This document shows positions 34,150-48,090 of a stretch of DNA of 64,000 nt, piece after piece. A program made the translations under genes and the position numbers. Below the pieces are notes generated by a model. That model saw only the letters and a list, made by a program, of their open reading frames with translations. It made no database searches and was not told the DNA's origin. This DNA comes from Hirsutella rhossiliensis (taxonomy: Eukaryota; Ascomycota; Sordariomycetes; Hypocreales; Ophiocordycipitaceae), in assembly GCF_020360975.1 (NCBI RefSeq), contig NW_025408668.1, positions 1,054,001-1,118,000 of the forward strand, read 5' to 3'. The number at the start of each line of letters is the position of its first letter. Within the stretch, counting starts at the first letter, position 1.

Positions 34150-35970
34150 GGTAAGGGTAGGGCAGGGAATCTCCTCCTTAGCTTCCTCCTTTATTAGTTC
34201 TTTAAGGCCTACTAGTATATCGTCTAAGGTATCCTATATATCGGAGGCTTTATAAATAGGCACGCTATAGGCGTTATTTAAGGCTAGTTCTACTAAGAGT
34301 ATTATAGCTAGTCCGTTATAAGAAGCTAGAACCTAGTTATAGATTACTACTACTAGTGCTTATATAGTTAGGCCTAAGTTCTAGAACCTACTTAAGTATA
34401 CGTCGGTAAACTTTTAGTTTAATAAGTTAAAATAAGCTATTATATTAGCTATATAAGGGCGGGCCGCTACTAGTATATAAAGGGGGCTAACGCGGGCCGC
34501 TCTTTAGTATACTATAGCGAGCTTAGGCGAGTTATTTAAAAGGTAGGCGGCGAAAGCGAACTAATAGATAAAGCTAGCGGGTACTTTAGTAAGGGCGGCG
34601 TACTAGCTAAGCGAGAGGTTAGCGTTAGCCTCCTTATAAATAGCGGCGAATAGATTTACCTAAATTACGGCTATATTTAAGGCGTTATAGACTAGCGCTT
34701 TTAACTTAAAGTTAACGATACTTATATAGCCGTTTATATCGGCCGGGTTATTATAGTATACTATAAAAGGTATAATAGGAAATAGTCTAGGTTTTCTATA
34801 GCTTAGAACCTAGAAGGGGTTAAGCTTCTATTAAACTAGTATTAAGGCTTATTCCTCGGCGAATAGGTTAGCCTATTTAAAGGAAGTAAAGGGTAGGGCC
34901 GTGGTAGCGGTAAGTAGGCGTCTAGTAAATAGGTTCTTTAATAGCTCGTCGAAGGTAAGGTCTATTATACTAGATCCTCTAGGTCTAGCTAGGGTACGCT
35001 TAAAGCTCTCCTTAAACTTATAGGTTCTTAGTATACTAGTAGCCTTATACTCTTTTATAGCGGCGGCCTTAAATATCTTTAGATAGGTAGGGAGGCACTT
35101 CGCGCTAGTAATAGTAGCGATAATCTTAAGTATCTTAGCGTTTATAAAAGCGACCTATTTAAATAGGAGCTTATTAATAATATCGGCTAAGATAGTAGCG
35201 ATCTATATAGCTTTAAGGGCGCTAGTTATTATCTTAGTTTTATTAAGGAAGATAGCCCTATCTAAGTTATATAGTAATAAAGGGAGAAGCTTATCCTTAT
35301 TAAACGATAAGGTAAACTACCTATTAGCGTTATAAAGGGTACTAAGGGTTTTTCCTATAATACCTAAAACTAATAGTAGTAAGTTACTAAATAAATTACT
35401 AAAGCTTAATAGCGATAAGGTATAGTTATTAAAGTAAATATATAAAGGAGTACTAGGATTATAGTAATAAAAAGCGCTAACTTATTATAGTTAGATAGTT
35501 AATATTATATTTCTATTAGTTTAGGTAGTTATAGGAGTTATAGTAGTATTATAATAGGCGGCGGCGCTATAAAGTATAGAAAAGTATAGTTAGTTATAGT
35601 CGCGTAAGTTATAGGCTTTAAATAAAGAAAGAGATAAAAGGGTATAGTATATACTATTTTCTACTAAGCTTACGTTAAGATTATATCCTTCTTTAGTAAG
35701 GAGGTTACGGTAGTTAGTATATATACTATAATTATCTTATTTTTACTTAGTAAAAGCGGCTATATTAAACTTAAGGTTATAAAGGAGCTTTACTTTATTC
35801 TTATATAATTAGACTACTTAGCGGAATCCCTTAAGGCTTAAGCGCGGCGGTCGGCGGTAGATTTAGTCGGAGAAATACTAGCGAAATACTAGGTCCTTAC
35901 TATAGTACTTATAGCCTTAGATAGCGGGAACCTTAAATATAGGTATAAGAGGGGCGCGGTTTAATATAGA
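34150..35970 (-). pseudogene. Gypsy-2 extra coding relic downstream of integrase
   Basis: A minus-strand frame stays protein-like for roughly 600 codons with stops only where CAG/CAA/TGG would be. Segments include PLIPIFKVPAI, RPPRLSLKGFR, KVKLLYNLKFNIAAFTK, NPADINGYISIVNFKLKALV and SDIQDTLDDILVGLKELI-like sequence at the end. There is no obvious membrane span or signal peptide, so although it occupies the env position it does not look like an envelope. It could also be a captured host gene or part of another nested element. Function unknown. Confidence 0.5.
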
Positions 35971-37399
35971 AAAAAGAGCGTAAAAAATAAAGAAATTAGG
36001 TTCTTAAAATAAAAATAAATATAGGTACTAAAATATAGAATTAAATTACCGTTTACCGCGGGCGGCCTATTAATACTTATTAACTAGTTAACCTATCCCT
36101 AGACTTATAAGAAAATAAATAGTAATAGCGTATACTATATACCGTTATTTCTCCCTTAGCTATAGTAGCTTATACTATTATATAGCGCACGTATAAAGCT
36201 TTTAAGTATAGGTAATATAACCTTATAACGCTCCTTACTATACGTTAAATTCTTTAATAAGGTTTTTAGCGATAATATCCTTAGCGGCTACCTAAGAATT
36301 ATAGCTACTTAGCTAGCCTTTTTAGCTAACGAGGTATTTTCTATAAGCGGTCCCTTAGCTATATTTATAAGTTTTAGAGTTAAGGATTCTTTTAACTTCT
36401 TAATAGTTAATATTAGGTTCTAGGCTAGGTTAAGCGTTTAGTCGTTTAGCCGGCTATAGCTATATAACGGAAACGATATTATAAATATTTAAGGATCTAG
36501 CTAGGTTAAGGCGGTAGGCTAGATAGCCGATCTATTTAAGGACTTTAAACGGTCTTATATAGCGTTCCTTTAACTTCGCTACCTATTTATTAGCTACGCT
36601 ATATCCTTTCCCTAGCTAGAGCTATACTTAATCCCTAAGCTTAAACTCTAGCGCTTAGTACTTTATATTATACTACTTTTTTATTCCTACCTAGGCTAGA
36701 GCGATCGAGATCCTAGCTTAGTCTTATAAAAATATACCCTTATATTCCTATTTTACTATTATAAAGAAATAATAGGCATAGGGAGGCTTTATAGAACAAG
36801 CTAGTAAAAAGAGGCTCTATAATATAGTCTAAGGGAATAACCCTTAAAAGACAAAGACCTCTACTAGATATCTATACCTTCCTCTAGGAAAAGCGGGTTA
36901 GGATAAGCCTATCCTTATAAATAAAAATATACATAAAATAAATAAGTTAATTACGAGTAGAACGGATACCTTATTGCCTATTTTAGCTTAGCGGTTCCGA
37001 AGATATCCGCGATACGAGAATAGGTAGGGCATAGAACATTCTAGTTAAATCTACTACTTATACTAGAACCTATAGTCTTACGTTAACTATCACGCTATAA
37101 TTAGACCACCTACTAAGTTAGGAAGATATACTATAGATAGAGCTTTTTAAGCACTATAGAATATGCTAGAAAGCTAACTAATTGGTCTACTAGTAGGCGA
37201 GCAATGGTCTATAAGAGACGAAGGATTTCCCTAGGAGTAGTAGATAGAATAAGTAAGTTCGTATATATCTTTTATAACGCTATTCTTTTAATATATTATT
37301 TAGCCCCTTATATACTCGTTATAAATTCCGGATAAAATCCTACCCTATACTCCTTCGACCGATCTTTCCGCTTACGTTATCGAATACCAGATTCTACGC

Positions 37400-38150
37400 T
37401 TATTACTTATACCTTCTTATAAGTCTTAAAGTATCTCCTTATCTATCTATAAAGGGCCTTCCCTAAGGTATTACTTACTATCGTTTATTTATATCTTAGT
37501 TAGTAGCTTACTTAGAAAGGTATTAATTACTAAGGAGTAAGAGTTATTAAAGGTAAATTAAAGTAATAGTAATATATTAACCTATTAATAAGATAGGAAG
37601 TTAGTTATAAAAAACTAAAGTATAGTTTTAACTACTTAGTTATATTATTTTAATAAGCTATTAGTCTAGGGATACTAAGCTATAAATACTAATAACTTAG
37701 ACCTATATACTATTTATAGTCCTTTTTAAAACGCTAAAAGGAACTTAGGGTCTTAGTCGAAAATAATCTAAGTAGGAATCCCTTAGTTATAGTATATTAA
37801 CTTAGTAAATAGTACTTTAGCCTTATCCTTTATAGTAAACTAATTATAGCCTAAGATAAAGAGCCTTATTTTTAAGAACTTATTAGTTACTATTAATAGT
37901 ATATTATAGTAGACCTTAATAGGTAGTATTTATAGAGTTTAGTCTATAGGGACGTTTAAGAGCTTTATTATAAAATCTATAGTAATTATATAAAAAGGTA
38001 AGGCTAGGAAAGTAATTAAAACTAACTTACTAAGGGCCTTTAACTAGTTAGTTTAGTTTCTATAATAGGCGTTATACTTATCGATAAAGCTATTAATAAG
38101 TTTCTTAAGGCTAGTAATAGTAAATATAAAGGATAATTCCTTTTATATCC
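37400..38150 (-). pseudogene. Gypsy-2 integrase relic
   Basis: The minus strand reads YNAYYRN, then TIDFIIKLLN, then GIPT..IIFD.DPKFLLAF (dots are RIP stops or changed residues). These correspond to the zinc-binding region, the first catalytic Asp (xxxDFI) and the second catalytic block (GIPxxIxSDRDxxF) of Gypsy integrases. The YHPQTDGQxER block is reduced to scattered matches. Confidence 0.75.
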
Positions 38151-38879
38151 TTCGCCGTTTAAAGTAGAATTTACGCGTATAGTTATTAGCGATAATTTCC
38201 TTAGTATAGGTAGTAGGGATATAGAGCTAGTAATAACCTTTAGACTTAACTAAGTAGAGTAACCTATTCCGCTAAATAAATAAGAGACTAACCTAGGACT
38301 TATCGCTTTTAAGCTACTTTAGTATACCGGCCTACCTAGGTTCTTTTATATATACTTCCTAGATCTTTTAGTATAAGTTAGGTTAAATAAAGGATTCTAT
38401 AACTATATATATATATTCGACTAGTACTTTATCTTCCTAAATATAGCCTAATTCCCTAGGTTTATATTTCCTAGGTATTATAGATAGTAGTTAAGATAGT
38501 ATATCGGTAGGGATATTTATAGTTCTAGGAATATAATAGACCTTTAAGGGAAACTAGCTAAGGTACTATAAAGTAAGTATAAGCTAATTATTTATCTTTA
38601 TACTAATAGTAAATAGCGATATTTACTTTAGGATTATACTTATAGCGGCGTAGTTAGTTAGTATAACGACCTTTAGTAGTAAGGTAGAGATAATATATAA
38701 CCGGAGCTTTTAATAAGCCTAGGAAAGATAAGTAACTTTAAGTTTAGTAGGCTAGTATCTAGGCTCTCCGCTAGTTAGGCGTTTACTAAGGTAAAGGATT
38801 AGCTAGATACTTATTTAGGGCGGGGTTCTTCTTAGGTTTTAGTCTACCCTTAGTACTAGGTAGAAGGCTATTACTATAA

Positions 38880-40000
38880 AGCCTAGCTTATAGCTAGCGT
38901 CGATTTATAAGAATAATAGCTATTATAGGTCGAAATAGTATAGCCGCGTTAGTTTTATAAAAGTATTTATAATATCTTAAAAGGCCTATTCCTCTACTAA
39001 GGATAGTTTATATATTACTTTAAAGGTATATTTATTCCTTACCGATCCCTTAAGTAGCGCTTAACTATCCCGCGCTTCCTTAAGTATCGCTATTTTCTAA
39101 ACTTAGAGCGCTTCTACCTTTTAAGAAAAGTAAGCTACTAAGTACTATAGCTAGTTAACTAAGCCGAGCTACTTTTCTAGTACTTATAAGGTATTTAGAA
39201 ACTCTATATTTTATAATACTTATACTTATTCCTTAGTATTTATTAGGCTAATACTATTAACTTAAAATCCTAATAGTTTTATAAATAGGTAGCCTAAGAA
39301 TAATTTCGATCTAGCTAAGGCTAGGTTATAGTCTATAAAGAGTTAAAAGATAGCCTAGAGGTAATAAATATAGTTATCTTTTATATCTAAGTATATTATA
39401 ATATTATTAATATACCTAAAGGAATATTTTATATATTCTTAAAGGATTTAGTCTATAAATTATTAGATATATATAGGTAAGTTCTTATATCTTATTAGGG
39501 CTACTATTAGTCGTTTTAAGCTTTTATAGCTAATTACTATAAACCTTTCTTAATACTCCTTATAAATAAGGAATAAATAAAAGAAGGACTAAGCGTTTAT
39601 AGCGGAAATAAAGCGTTTCCCTTATAGCTTTTAAATTATATCTCCTTAAAGTAGTGTTAAGTAGGCGTTTAAGATAGCTATACTATTAAGAGTATATAGG
39701 TCTACTACTATTTAGCCCTTTTTATTACTATATATAGTTCTCTAAGCTATAAATATAAGGTAAGCGAATAAGGTTATCTTTATAGCCTATTCTATACGCC
39801 CTTTTTAGTATAGGTCCTTATAGGTTTAGTCGATTAGCGCCTTATCCTTCTAGCTAAGTAGGTAAGCCTTAAAAGCTAGTTTTTATAGGTATTAATTTTC
39901 TACTAGCGGAATATATATATAGTAGTCTAGGTAGACCTTAATAGTACCTTAGTCCTTTTATAAGGTTAGGAAGGAAGCGACTATATATTAGATCTTTTCT
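38880..40000 (-). pseudogene. Gypsy-2 reverse transcriptase / RNase H relic
   Basis: The catalytic box YIDDIIIFSD is recognisable as INNIIIYLD at about 39390-39420 (both Asp of the DD pair turned to Asn by RIP). It is followed by ARSKLFLGYLFIKLLGF, the post-active-site block SPKKSxLGYPSVxLLG of this Gypsy group, and IDAS (about 38895) at the start of RNase H. Order and orientation agree with the integrase downstream. Confidence 0.8.
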
Positions 40001-42886
40001 ATAAATATAAGGTCTTAATTATAGATTTTAATGTTCTTTAAAGTAGTTATTTCTAAGAAGCTATAGTCTTATAAAATCCTAATCTTATAGTTTAGAGTCT
40101 ATTTATATATCTATAAAGGGAGTTCCCCTTTAGTAGACTTAGGGCTTCCTTCTTTTAAGGTTTCTTTTAATAGGTTAGTATCTTAATATAGTTCGCTATA
40201 TTCTATAGTCTTTTATATAGCTAGCTCTTTAATCGGAGTTACCTTAGCTAGGGTTTCTATAAGTAGGTCGATCTATAAAAACTATATTTCGTTACTAAGG
40301 TCTATTAATATACCTAAGTACTATCCTTTCTTAAATTAAACGCGGCGAGCGGTAGTATTAACCGCTATAACTAGAGTTATACCTTAGATTAAGTTATAGG
40401 CTAATAATAAGTCTCTTAGAAAAAATACTAGGTTACGATCCCTTAGTATATCCTTAATCTATACTAGTAAGCGTTCTATCCTATATATAAGGACGTTAAC
40501 GTTAGCTTAGTATATAACCTAATAATAGATCGCGTAGCCCTATTAAGTCGAGCAAGCTATAACTATTAGGTTACTATATAAGCCGATAAATATTATTCCC
40601 TTAAAGTTTAGGATATCGACTTTATTTAGTACTAAGAAATCTTATTTAAGTAATAATCCTATAGATAGGGTCTAGACTACCTAAGCGCTAATAGTAAATT
40701 GCTTAACCTTAAATCCTATTTCTTATTTCCCTAAGATATTAATTATTAAGGTCGCTTAACCCTTAGTTTAGCTTTTCCCTATACTAGATAATAAGACCTA
40801 CTAAGTTATATTAAGGGTTATATCGTTAAAGTAGTTAAGCTAGTCTTCCTTAATTATAAAGCGGGCTATACTAAAGTCTATATATACGTTTAATAGTTAG
40901 TTTAGGCCTTTAGTTTTAAAGATAGATATCTAAGCGTATATAAACTAAGATAGCTTTATTAGATCTAATATTTTAGTTTATAGCGCCGCTCTTATAGTTA
41001 GCTAGTTTCTTAGTATTCTAAGCGAACTACTTAGTCCTATAGGTTCTACTTTTATTATATTAGGAATAAATAAGATCTTATTTTCTATTTTTTTAATATC
41101 TTCTCTTATATTAGCGGTAGTATCTTTATCTTTTAGCCCTTTATCTTAAGTAAATAAGATCTAGTTTTATATTTCCTAGGAAAGATATATCCTACCTTAA
41201 GTATCGGTTAGTACTACTTAAAGCTAATAAGCGAGGTTAATAACGATTAGGTTTTCCTAAGAGCCCTCCTTTAGTTTTAAATCCTAAGGCTATAGTCTAG
41301 CTTAAAGGCTAGTTAATTAGTTAGGTACTAGGCCTATATTTACTTAGTATAGATTATTTTATCTTAACGCGGTTATTATATTTTCTTTTTATTAGAATTA
41401 TCCTTATTCCTAGGGCTTTTAACTAGTTAGTTTAGCTATAAATAAGGTAGAGTTTACTATAGTCTTATTCTTAGTTTCGTATAATCTACCTTATATACGT
41501 CCTTTTACTACGTTACTTATCTTTCCCTATAACCTAACTATTAGCTTAGTTTCTAACTATAAGATAAGTTATTTATAGTTATTAATCTAGGTATTAAATA
41601 ATTCTAGACTAGTAGGTTAGCGGAATAATTCTTATAGTAATATATCTAGTTATTAATAGACTAGTATAGTAAGGTACTCTTTTAAGTATAGCGCTACTTT
41701 TACTTTTTAGTAAAGCTTTAATATCTATTTATAGAAGTTAGCTCTATTTATAATATCTAAGGTAGTAAATTGTTCTATTTATAAAGATCTTAACGCTACT
41801 TTTAGCTAGATAGTAAAGCGTTTTTATAGTTTAGTATACTAGGCGGTATATCCTTAGTTTAAGGTATAAAGTATAGCTTAGTTAGATTCGCTAAGATCGC
41901 TAAAATACTATTTAATAGTAGTTCTATAAAGTAAGCTAAGGATTAATATTACTAGTTTATTAGCGTATTTCGGTCTATAAATAGCTACCTACTTTAGGGA
42001 ATTAATAAATCGATCGACGCTTTTATATATAATTATTTTCTTAGTTTCTTTAAGAACGTTAAACGTTATATCGAAGGGGCTAGTAAGGTTAAACTTCCTT
42101 ATATCTTTTAGTCTAATATATACTAAGGGTGCTTAAGGAGGGTTTATAGTAGTATTATCCTTAGTTTCTCTTACTATAGCTTTTACTAATAGTTTTATAA
42201 GAGCTTCTTTTATAATTAGGCTTACTAGCTAGTTCGCTAAGGTTATTATCGCGAACGTGCTACTAAGGGTAGTATCGTTTAAAGGTTCTTCCTTATTTTA
42301 ATCGTTATAGTTTAGCGAACTTCTAGGGCTTTATCCTTTTAATAGAGGTAGTTAAGGTAGGGCGAGGGAAGCTATATTATACCGATTTCTATATAGCTCC
42401 GTTATTTATAGCTAATATTACCTTATTACTAGAACGTATTTTAAGTTATTAATTCGTTCTTATAGGCTTTAACGGTCGGCTAAGTAAGCTAGTAAGTTAT
42501 ATTATAGAAGTTCCGCTCTTAATTCTTTTAAGCGTTATTCCTACCGCTAAGGTAAGCGACCTAGCTATCTTTTATTTCTATAGGAACTTAATAGGAAATA
42601 TCCTAGAAATAAGTATCTTTCTATCCGCTAATAAAAGCTTTATATTACTTAAGCTTTAATATATTAAAGTTCTACCTTTATCTAAAGTTCCCTAAGTATT
42701 TCTTTTATAAAAAGCGATTAAGAAGCTAGTATTTATTAGTATATAAGTAAGAGCTTTCTTTCTAAGAAGATATTAAGGTTTATAGGTTAAGGTTAACTTA
42801 TCCCTTTCCTTATTCTTTATCTTTTATTCTACTAAATATAGACCTTAAGATAATAAATAGTTAAGGGAATCGGAATTACTACTATT

Positions 42887-43590
42887 TATTATATACTAGC
42901 CCCTTAGTATAAGGCTAGTACGTTAACCTTACCGTCTACTTAAATCTAATATAGGTCTAATAAGTAATTAAACGGACTAGCTACTATATATAATTAAATA
43001 TATTATATAACTAGCTACTATACGTTATTATACGCGTTAAATATAGACTAGCTACTAGTCTTATAAGTTAAAGTAAGAGTAGTAATAACTATTTATATTC
43101 TTCTTTACTTACTTAAGATCTAGTAGGTTCTCTATCTTCTATATATACTATAGCGAGCGTAAGACCTTACTTAGGGCTTTAACCGAGTAATATCTTAACC
43201 TTATAATTATATAACGGTATATAGCGTATTAATAGTATTTCCTAGTATTTTCCTTAGGTAAGTATAGGTATTTCTCTATAATTTCCCTTCTATATTCTTA
43301 TAGTAACTTCTTAGGGAAATATCGGTATAATCCTTAAGAAGCTATTATTACTTAGGAAATCGTAGTATATTCCTTATATAATATATCCTTAAGGGAAATC
43401 TCTATAAAATATCTATATAATCCGCTTAGTTATTATTTCTAGGATTTCTAGGTAATTTCCTAGAGTTTACCTAGTAGCTTCTTAGTTCCTTCTTTTATAA
43501 AGAGCCTTAAAAAGTTAAAGGTAACTTCCTTAAAGGAGGCCGATATTATTATAAGTACCTAGATTATCGACTATAGGGTATCTTATAATA
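42887..43590 (-). repeat. Gypsy-2 5' LTR
   Basis: 704 bp, starts tattatatactagcccctta and ends cttataata. It differs from the partner mainly by transitions. Followed by the AAAAA target duplication. Confidence 0.9.
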
Positions 43591-45044
43591 AAAAAGGTAT
43601 AATAAGAGGAATAAATAGTTATTAAAGCGCGCGGTTATTAGTTACTTTAGCTAGCCTTTATAGTAATAAGGTCTTAAGTATATTTAAAGGTTATACTTAA
43701 ATAGCTTCTTTTACTAGTTATTAATTAAGGAGCTATTTAATCTCTACCTTTTTCTTCCTTTCTTTACTTTTTTTATTCCTTTTCTTCCTCTTTTCTTCTT
43801 TATCTTCTTTATTTTTCTAGACTATTACTTTTTATCTTTTCCTTTTATAACTACCTCTTCTTTTTTATTATATCTTATAAAACCGCTAAACTTAAAACTA
43901 AAGAGCTACTAAATATTATTAACCTCTTTTTAACTACTATTTTATAACCTTCCCTTATTACTACTACTCTTCTTACTTAAAATTATTATACTAAGGTCTT
44001 TTCTCTTTATATAAAGTACTTTTAAGTAATAACTATCTAACTTATTTAATCTTACTTAGCTTATTCTAACCGTCTTTTTCTATAGATCTATAGTTACTTT
44101 AAGACCTAGGTCTATAATAGAAATAATATTAATTACTAAGGGTTTTTAATTTATATAGAAATTACCTTTTAGTTATAGGTTTTATTAAAAGCTCTTAATA
44201 TTATTAAGATTAAAGTATATAGTCGCTCTCTTTTCTCTTACTTTCTTAAGAGCACGCTAGGTCGGTATAATTAAATCGTCTTTTATACCCTTTATTATAG
44301 ACGTTAGCTAGTAACTTATATTCTTATAGAAATTACTTATTTATATAAATACTCCTTTTCTTAGCTTAGTTTAAAGTAGTAAGAATACTCTTAAGTATTC
44401 CTAATTATTTTATATAGAACTTATAACTCTTACTTTTATTAAGGGTATATTTAAACTTATTAAAGGACTATAACTTTTACTTATAAGTATATTATATTTC
44501 CTTTTTATAAGTATATCTTTCTTTTAAGTACTATTAATAGCTCTTACGCTAACTATATTTAGGATTTAACTAAGGCGCTTATTTATAAATAGTAGTACTT
44601 TTATAGATATTATAAGGCTATTTATAACCTTAATAAATTCGCTAACTATATATATAGTTATAATTTCTATACTAACCTTAAGACTAATAAATTTTATAAT
44701 ATATATATTAATAATAAGACCGCCCTTTATCTTCTTTATAATATCCTTAATCCCTTTAGTCCTACTAAAGATTAAAAAGAAAAGGAGGAAATTAACCTTA
44801 TACCTATTTTACTTAAAAAGAGATTATATAGGTTTAATAAGCTCTCTCTTAAGTAATAATTAAATAGTCTTTAAGTTCGCTTTATAATAGTCTATAATAA
44901 GTTTATAAAGAGTAAGTAGCCTTATTTAGTTACTATTTTTAATAGTAAAAGTTTTTCTTTTAAGGTTATATATATTTAATTTAGTAAGTCGAAAATATAT
45001 TAAAATTTATTTTATAAGTACGTTTATTTTTACTATAGTAGGTC
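43591..45044 (+). mobile_element. Unidentified RIPped element, middle portion with coding relic
   Basis: Continuation of 30315-33057 after the Gypsy-2 insertion. From about 43870 a plus-strand frame stays protein-like with only TAA/TAG interruptions (KTAKLKTKELLNIINLFLTT, FANYIYSYNFYTNLKTNKF, TALYLLYNILNPFSPTKD). It reaches the Copia insertion at 45045 in frame and resumes in the same frame at 60593. Lys/Tyr/Asn-rich; no transposase or polymerase motif was identified. Confidence 0.5.
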
Positions 45045-45529
45045 TATTATAAAGCATAGCTTAATTTTATAGTTCTTAGAGATATCCTTTAGTAAGAGGG
45101 ACTAAGGAAGCTAAAAACACTTAATATAGAAGAAGGAAGAAGGAGCTAAAAAGAAGTATAAAAAGGAGGGTAGGGGTATAAAGGGAAGTATAAGTAGCGA
45201 TAGCTTTCTATAAAGGTAGTAAGAGATAAGATAGATATACCGGAAATAGCTAAAAAAGAAGGGAAAACTAATAAAAAGCTTAGTAGTTAAGAGGATATTA
45301 ATAGCTTTTTTAAGGAGGATCTTCTTTATTAATTAAGATACTAAATAAGTATAAAGAGGAGCGTTAGATAAAGGAAAGAATAATAATTAAGGTAATATAA
45401 TAATTACTCCCTTACCTTAATTACTACCCTTATAAGAATTAAATAGCTTAGCCCTACCTATCTAACCCCTTACTTTTAATTTTACCTTTATATATTTTAT
45501 ATATACTTCTTATATCTCTCTTTACGAGA
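45045..45529 (+). repeat. Copia 5' LTR
   Basis: 485 bp; matches 60108-60592. The 3' boundary was set from the AGGTC target duplication on the right and equal length; it ends tttacgaga, which is not the usual CA, so the end could be off by one or two bases. Confidence 0.85.
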
Positions 45530-45649
45530 GTTATAAGCCTAGGAGGAATAGTATTCCTATACCTTCTAGCTACTATAAAAGGCACCTTTCTTATATCTTT
45601 TATAGCTCCCTTTTACCCCTCTTACTAAAAAAGCTGATTTTTAACTAAC

Positions 45650-46505
45650 TTTTCTACCCTTTCTTATAATAATAACGAAAAACGGCTCTACTACCCCTAT
45701 AGTCTATAAGACGATTCTTATAAAGCCCTAAGATTAAGATAAGTAAGTAAAGGAGCTATAGGCTTAAATAAATAGAACTATCTATAATTTAGTCTTCTTT
45801 AATAAGTAGGACCCTCTTAAGCCCCCTCTTTATCTTAGGGCAACGGAATTTATAAAGGGAGCTTCCCTCTTCTCTAAGCTAACTTCTATATAATAAAGAG
45901 CTTTTTCTACTACCTTAGGTAACTATAAGAGTTATTATAAGGAATACCTTTATAAAATAAAGCTACTAACTACTATATATATAGTAATAATAAAATCTAT
46001 TAGTACTATAAAGCTAATCTCTTTTTAAGAGGAAGAGACTCTTAAGTAGTAGCTTTTAAAGCTCGAGACCTTAATAGCTCCCTTAAGAGGCTATATAACT
46101 AACCGTATTAAGAAGACCTATACGGCCTACTTAGGAGCCTTTTCTACTAGGAATCTACTAGCTTCTTTATAGCTAGCTAAGTAAGAAGAGATCCTCGAGG
46201 AAGCTAACTAATACTTCTTAATAAAAGCTCTATCTAGCTTATAGCTATAGAATATATCTCTACTAATAAAGCTTATTAATAATAGTTACTTAACTATCTT
46301 TTAAGAAGCTAGCTAGGAACTAAATAAAGAGGCTACTAGAGTATAATAGTAAGTAGTCTTATTCCTTTATAGCTAGTACTTAACCTAGACGGTTCGATTT
46401 ATAGCCCTTATTACTATAGCCCTTACTACTATAGCTATTACTCCTTTAGCTCCTCCTCCCTTAAGAGCCTTAACCCTATCTTTAACGGCTGCCTTAGTCT
46501 TAGCC
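45650..46505 (+). pseudogene. Copia gag relic, first part
   Basis: A plus-strand frame with RIP stops reads RATEFIKGASLFSKLTS, then NRIKKTYTAYLGAFSTRN and a Pro/Leu/Ala-rich stretch ending SLTAALVLA. After removal of the Gypsy at 46506 and one TAGCC, the frame continues PALPFTLGPVL at 54360. That continuity supports both the assignment and the insertion boundaries. Confidence 0.65.
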
Positions 46506-46954
46506 TATAACGACCGGTATTATTCCTAAGGGATAAACCTATCGAGGGGTTTATATTAGCAGATATAATAGGGCGTGGTCTAAGTAATAATAAGTATATT
46601 ACGTTAGTAATAAGTTAGAGGTTATAGACCGTAGACTATAACTAGGTAATTAAAATTAGAGATAAATCGTAATAAAGATCTATATTAAAAGCTAGAGAGC
46701 TATCTATCTAAAGAAGTAAAAGTAGGTAGCTATATATACCTATAGAGACTATCCTTAGATTATAGGCCTAGCTATAATCCCTAACGTTAGATCGTATAAA
46801 GTATAGTAATCTCGTTAATCCTAGATTACTTAGATTTCTACGATCCCCTCGATCTTATATCTATTAAATAGTCGTGCCGACTATTTATCCGTTAGACTAT
46901 ATTATATACTTAACGCGGTCGACCGTTAGCGGCCTAGTAGCCGTAGTCGTAATA
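46506..46954 (-). repeat. Gypsy-1 3' LTR
   Basis: 449 bp, pairs with 53906-54354; all differences seen are C/T or G/A. Confidence 0.92.
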
Positions 46955-47744
46955 TAATATCTCCCTTCCTTTTAGTCTTATCCGTAAGACCTACTATAGC
47001 TACCTTAGCCGCTATATATAAATATACCTTTATTGCGTTATACGTAAGTATATTATTCCTTATCTCTTTATCCTTTTAGGATATACTACTAATAGTATAT
47101 CTAGTTATATACTAAAAAATCGTTCCTAAAAAGCCTCTAAGCGCGCTACTCTTACCGAATATATCGACTGAAGTAGAGATCCTACCGATATACTATATAC
47201 TCGATACTTTAAGGTAAAGAAGACGAATTATTAAATAGCTAAAAATTCTTCGCGCTATAATAATTATATTACTAATAGTCGTCCCTATTATAATAGTATT
47301 TTAGTAGCCTGTTTTTATAGGTATCTTTTAATTCTTTCTACGCGTAGTAGCTAACGTATTTCTTTTAGTAACTAAATTATTAGCGGAGTAGCGTAGGCTA
47401 TATTCCGAAGAGGAGGAAGCTAGGGAAGCCTTATTAGAGCTTTAGGTATAGCTTGCGAATCTTTAGTCGTAAATATCTATCGCCGTTAATTATTTAGCTC
47501 GTATCTAGAAGATTTAGAATTATATAAAGGAAAAGAGTTCTAAGTTATTTCGTCGTAGTATCTAAGAAGTAGATACTAAGGATAGCGTTTTACCTACGCT
47601 CGATACGTATAAGTATTAGGTAGTAAATAACTTATAATCGTTAGGCGTTCCTAATAAGGTAAATTAGTCCTCGTTCGGTATTAATAAAGAGTTTACGGAT
47701 CTTAGTCCTTTAATCCCTCCTAAACCTTTTAGTAAAATTATTAA

Positions 47745-48090
47745 AGTAAAGAGCTATAGTAGGTTAAGTACTTAAGTAGTTCCTAGGTATTTTCCTCTAG
47801 TCTATATCCCTTTTACTTAATAAGGTATTCTTATTACTAACCTTATTTTCTTATATTTAGTATTTATTTTACTTTATATTCTTAATCGTCGTTAACTTTA
47901 ATTTTTTCCTATAGTTTAGCGTTTCGTAGCGCTAGTTTTAATAATAAGATATAAAATATTAGGTATATCTATATTATTATTAGTAGCGAAAGTTTATAGT
48001 TAACTTTTAAAATAGTTTCCTTAACCTTAAATAGTCTAAGTTTCTTAAAATCTAATTTATTACTTAGTCGTTTTATTTTAATATTTCGTC
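47745..48090 (-). pseudogene. Gypsy-1 integrase C-terminus and chromodomain relic
   Basis: The minus strand reads KLDFKKLRLFKVKETI then VNYKLSL (GPF-type integrase C-terminal domain, KLDxKxxGPFxVxxxI). A dozen codons on comes EYKVK.ILNIRK then EYLIK.KGYRLEENT, matching the chromodomain pattern EYxVExIL...YLVKWKGYxxxxNTWEP. Chromodomains direct such elements to heterochromatin; here the domain is destroyed by RIP. Confidence 0.8.

Larger units (their letters stand above)
33058..43590 (-). mobile_element. Gypsy-2: Ty3/Gypsy retrotransposon with 0.7-kb LTRs
   Basis: LTRs at 33058-33763 and 42887-43590 begin tattata and end tataata, that is TGTTATA...TATAACA before RIP. AAAAA lies immediately outside both ends (33053-33057 and 43591-43595). 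On the minus strand the order is reverse transcriptase (about 39.0-40.0 kb), then integrase (about 37.4-38.1 kb), then an extra coding relic (34.1-36.0 kb). Motifs are of a Gypsy family widespread in ascomycetes. All frames carry RIP stops. Total length is 10.5 kb, long for a fungal Gypsy because of the extra 3' region. Confidence 0.9.

Noticed and set aside
34150..35970. Calling the Gypsy-2 extra relic an envelope gene
   Set aside because: Position alone fits; no signal peptide, fusion-like hydrophobic segment or membrane anchor could be read.
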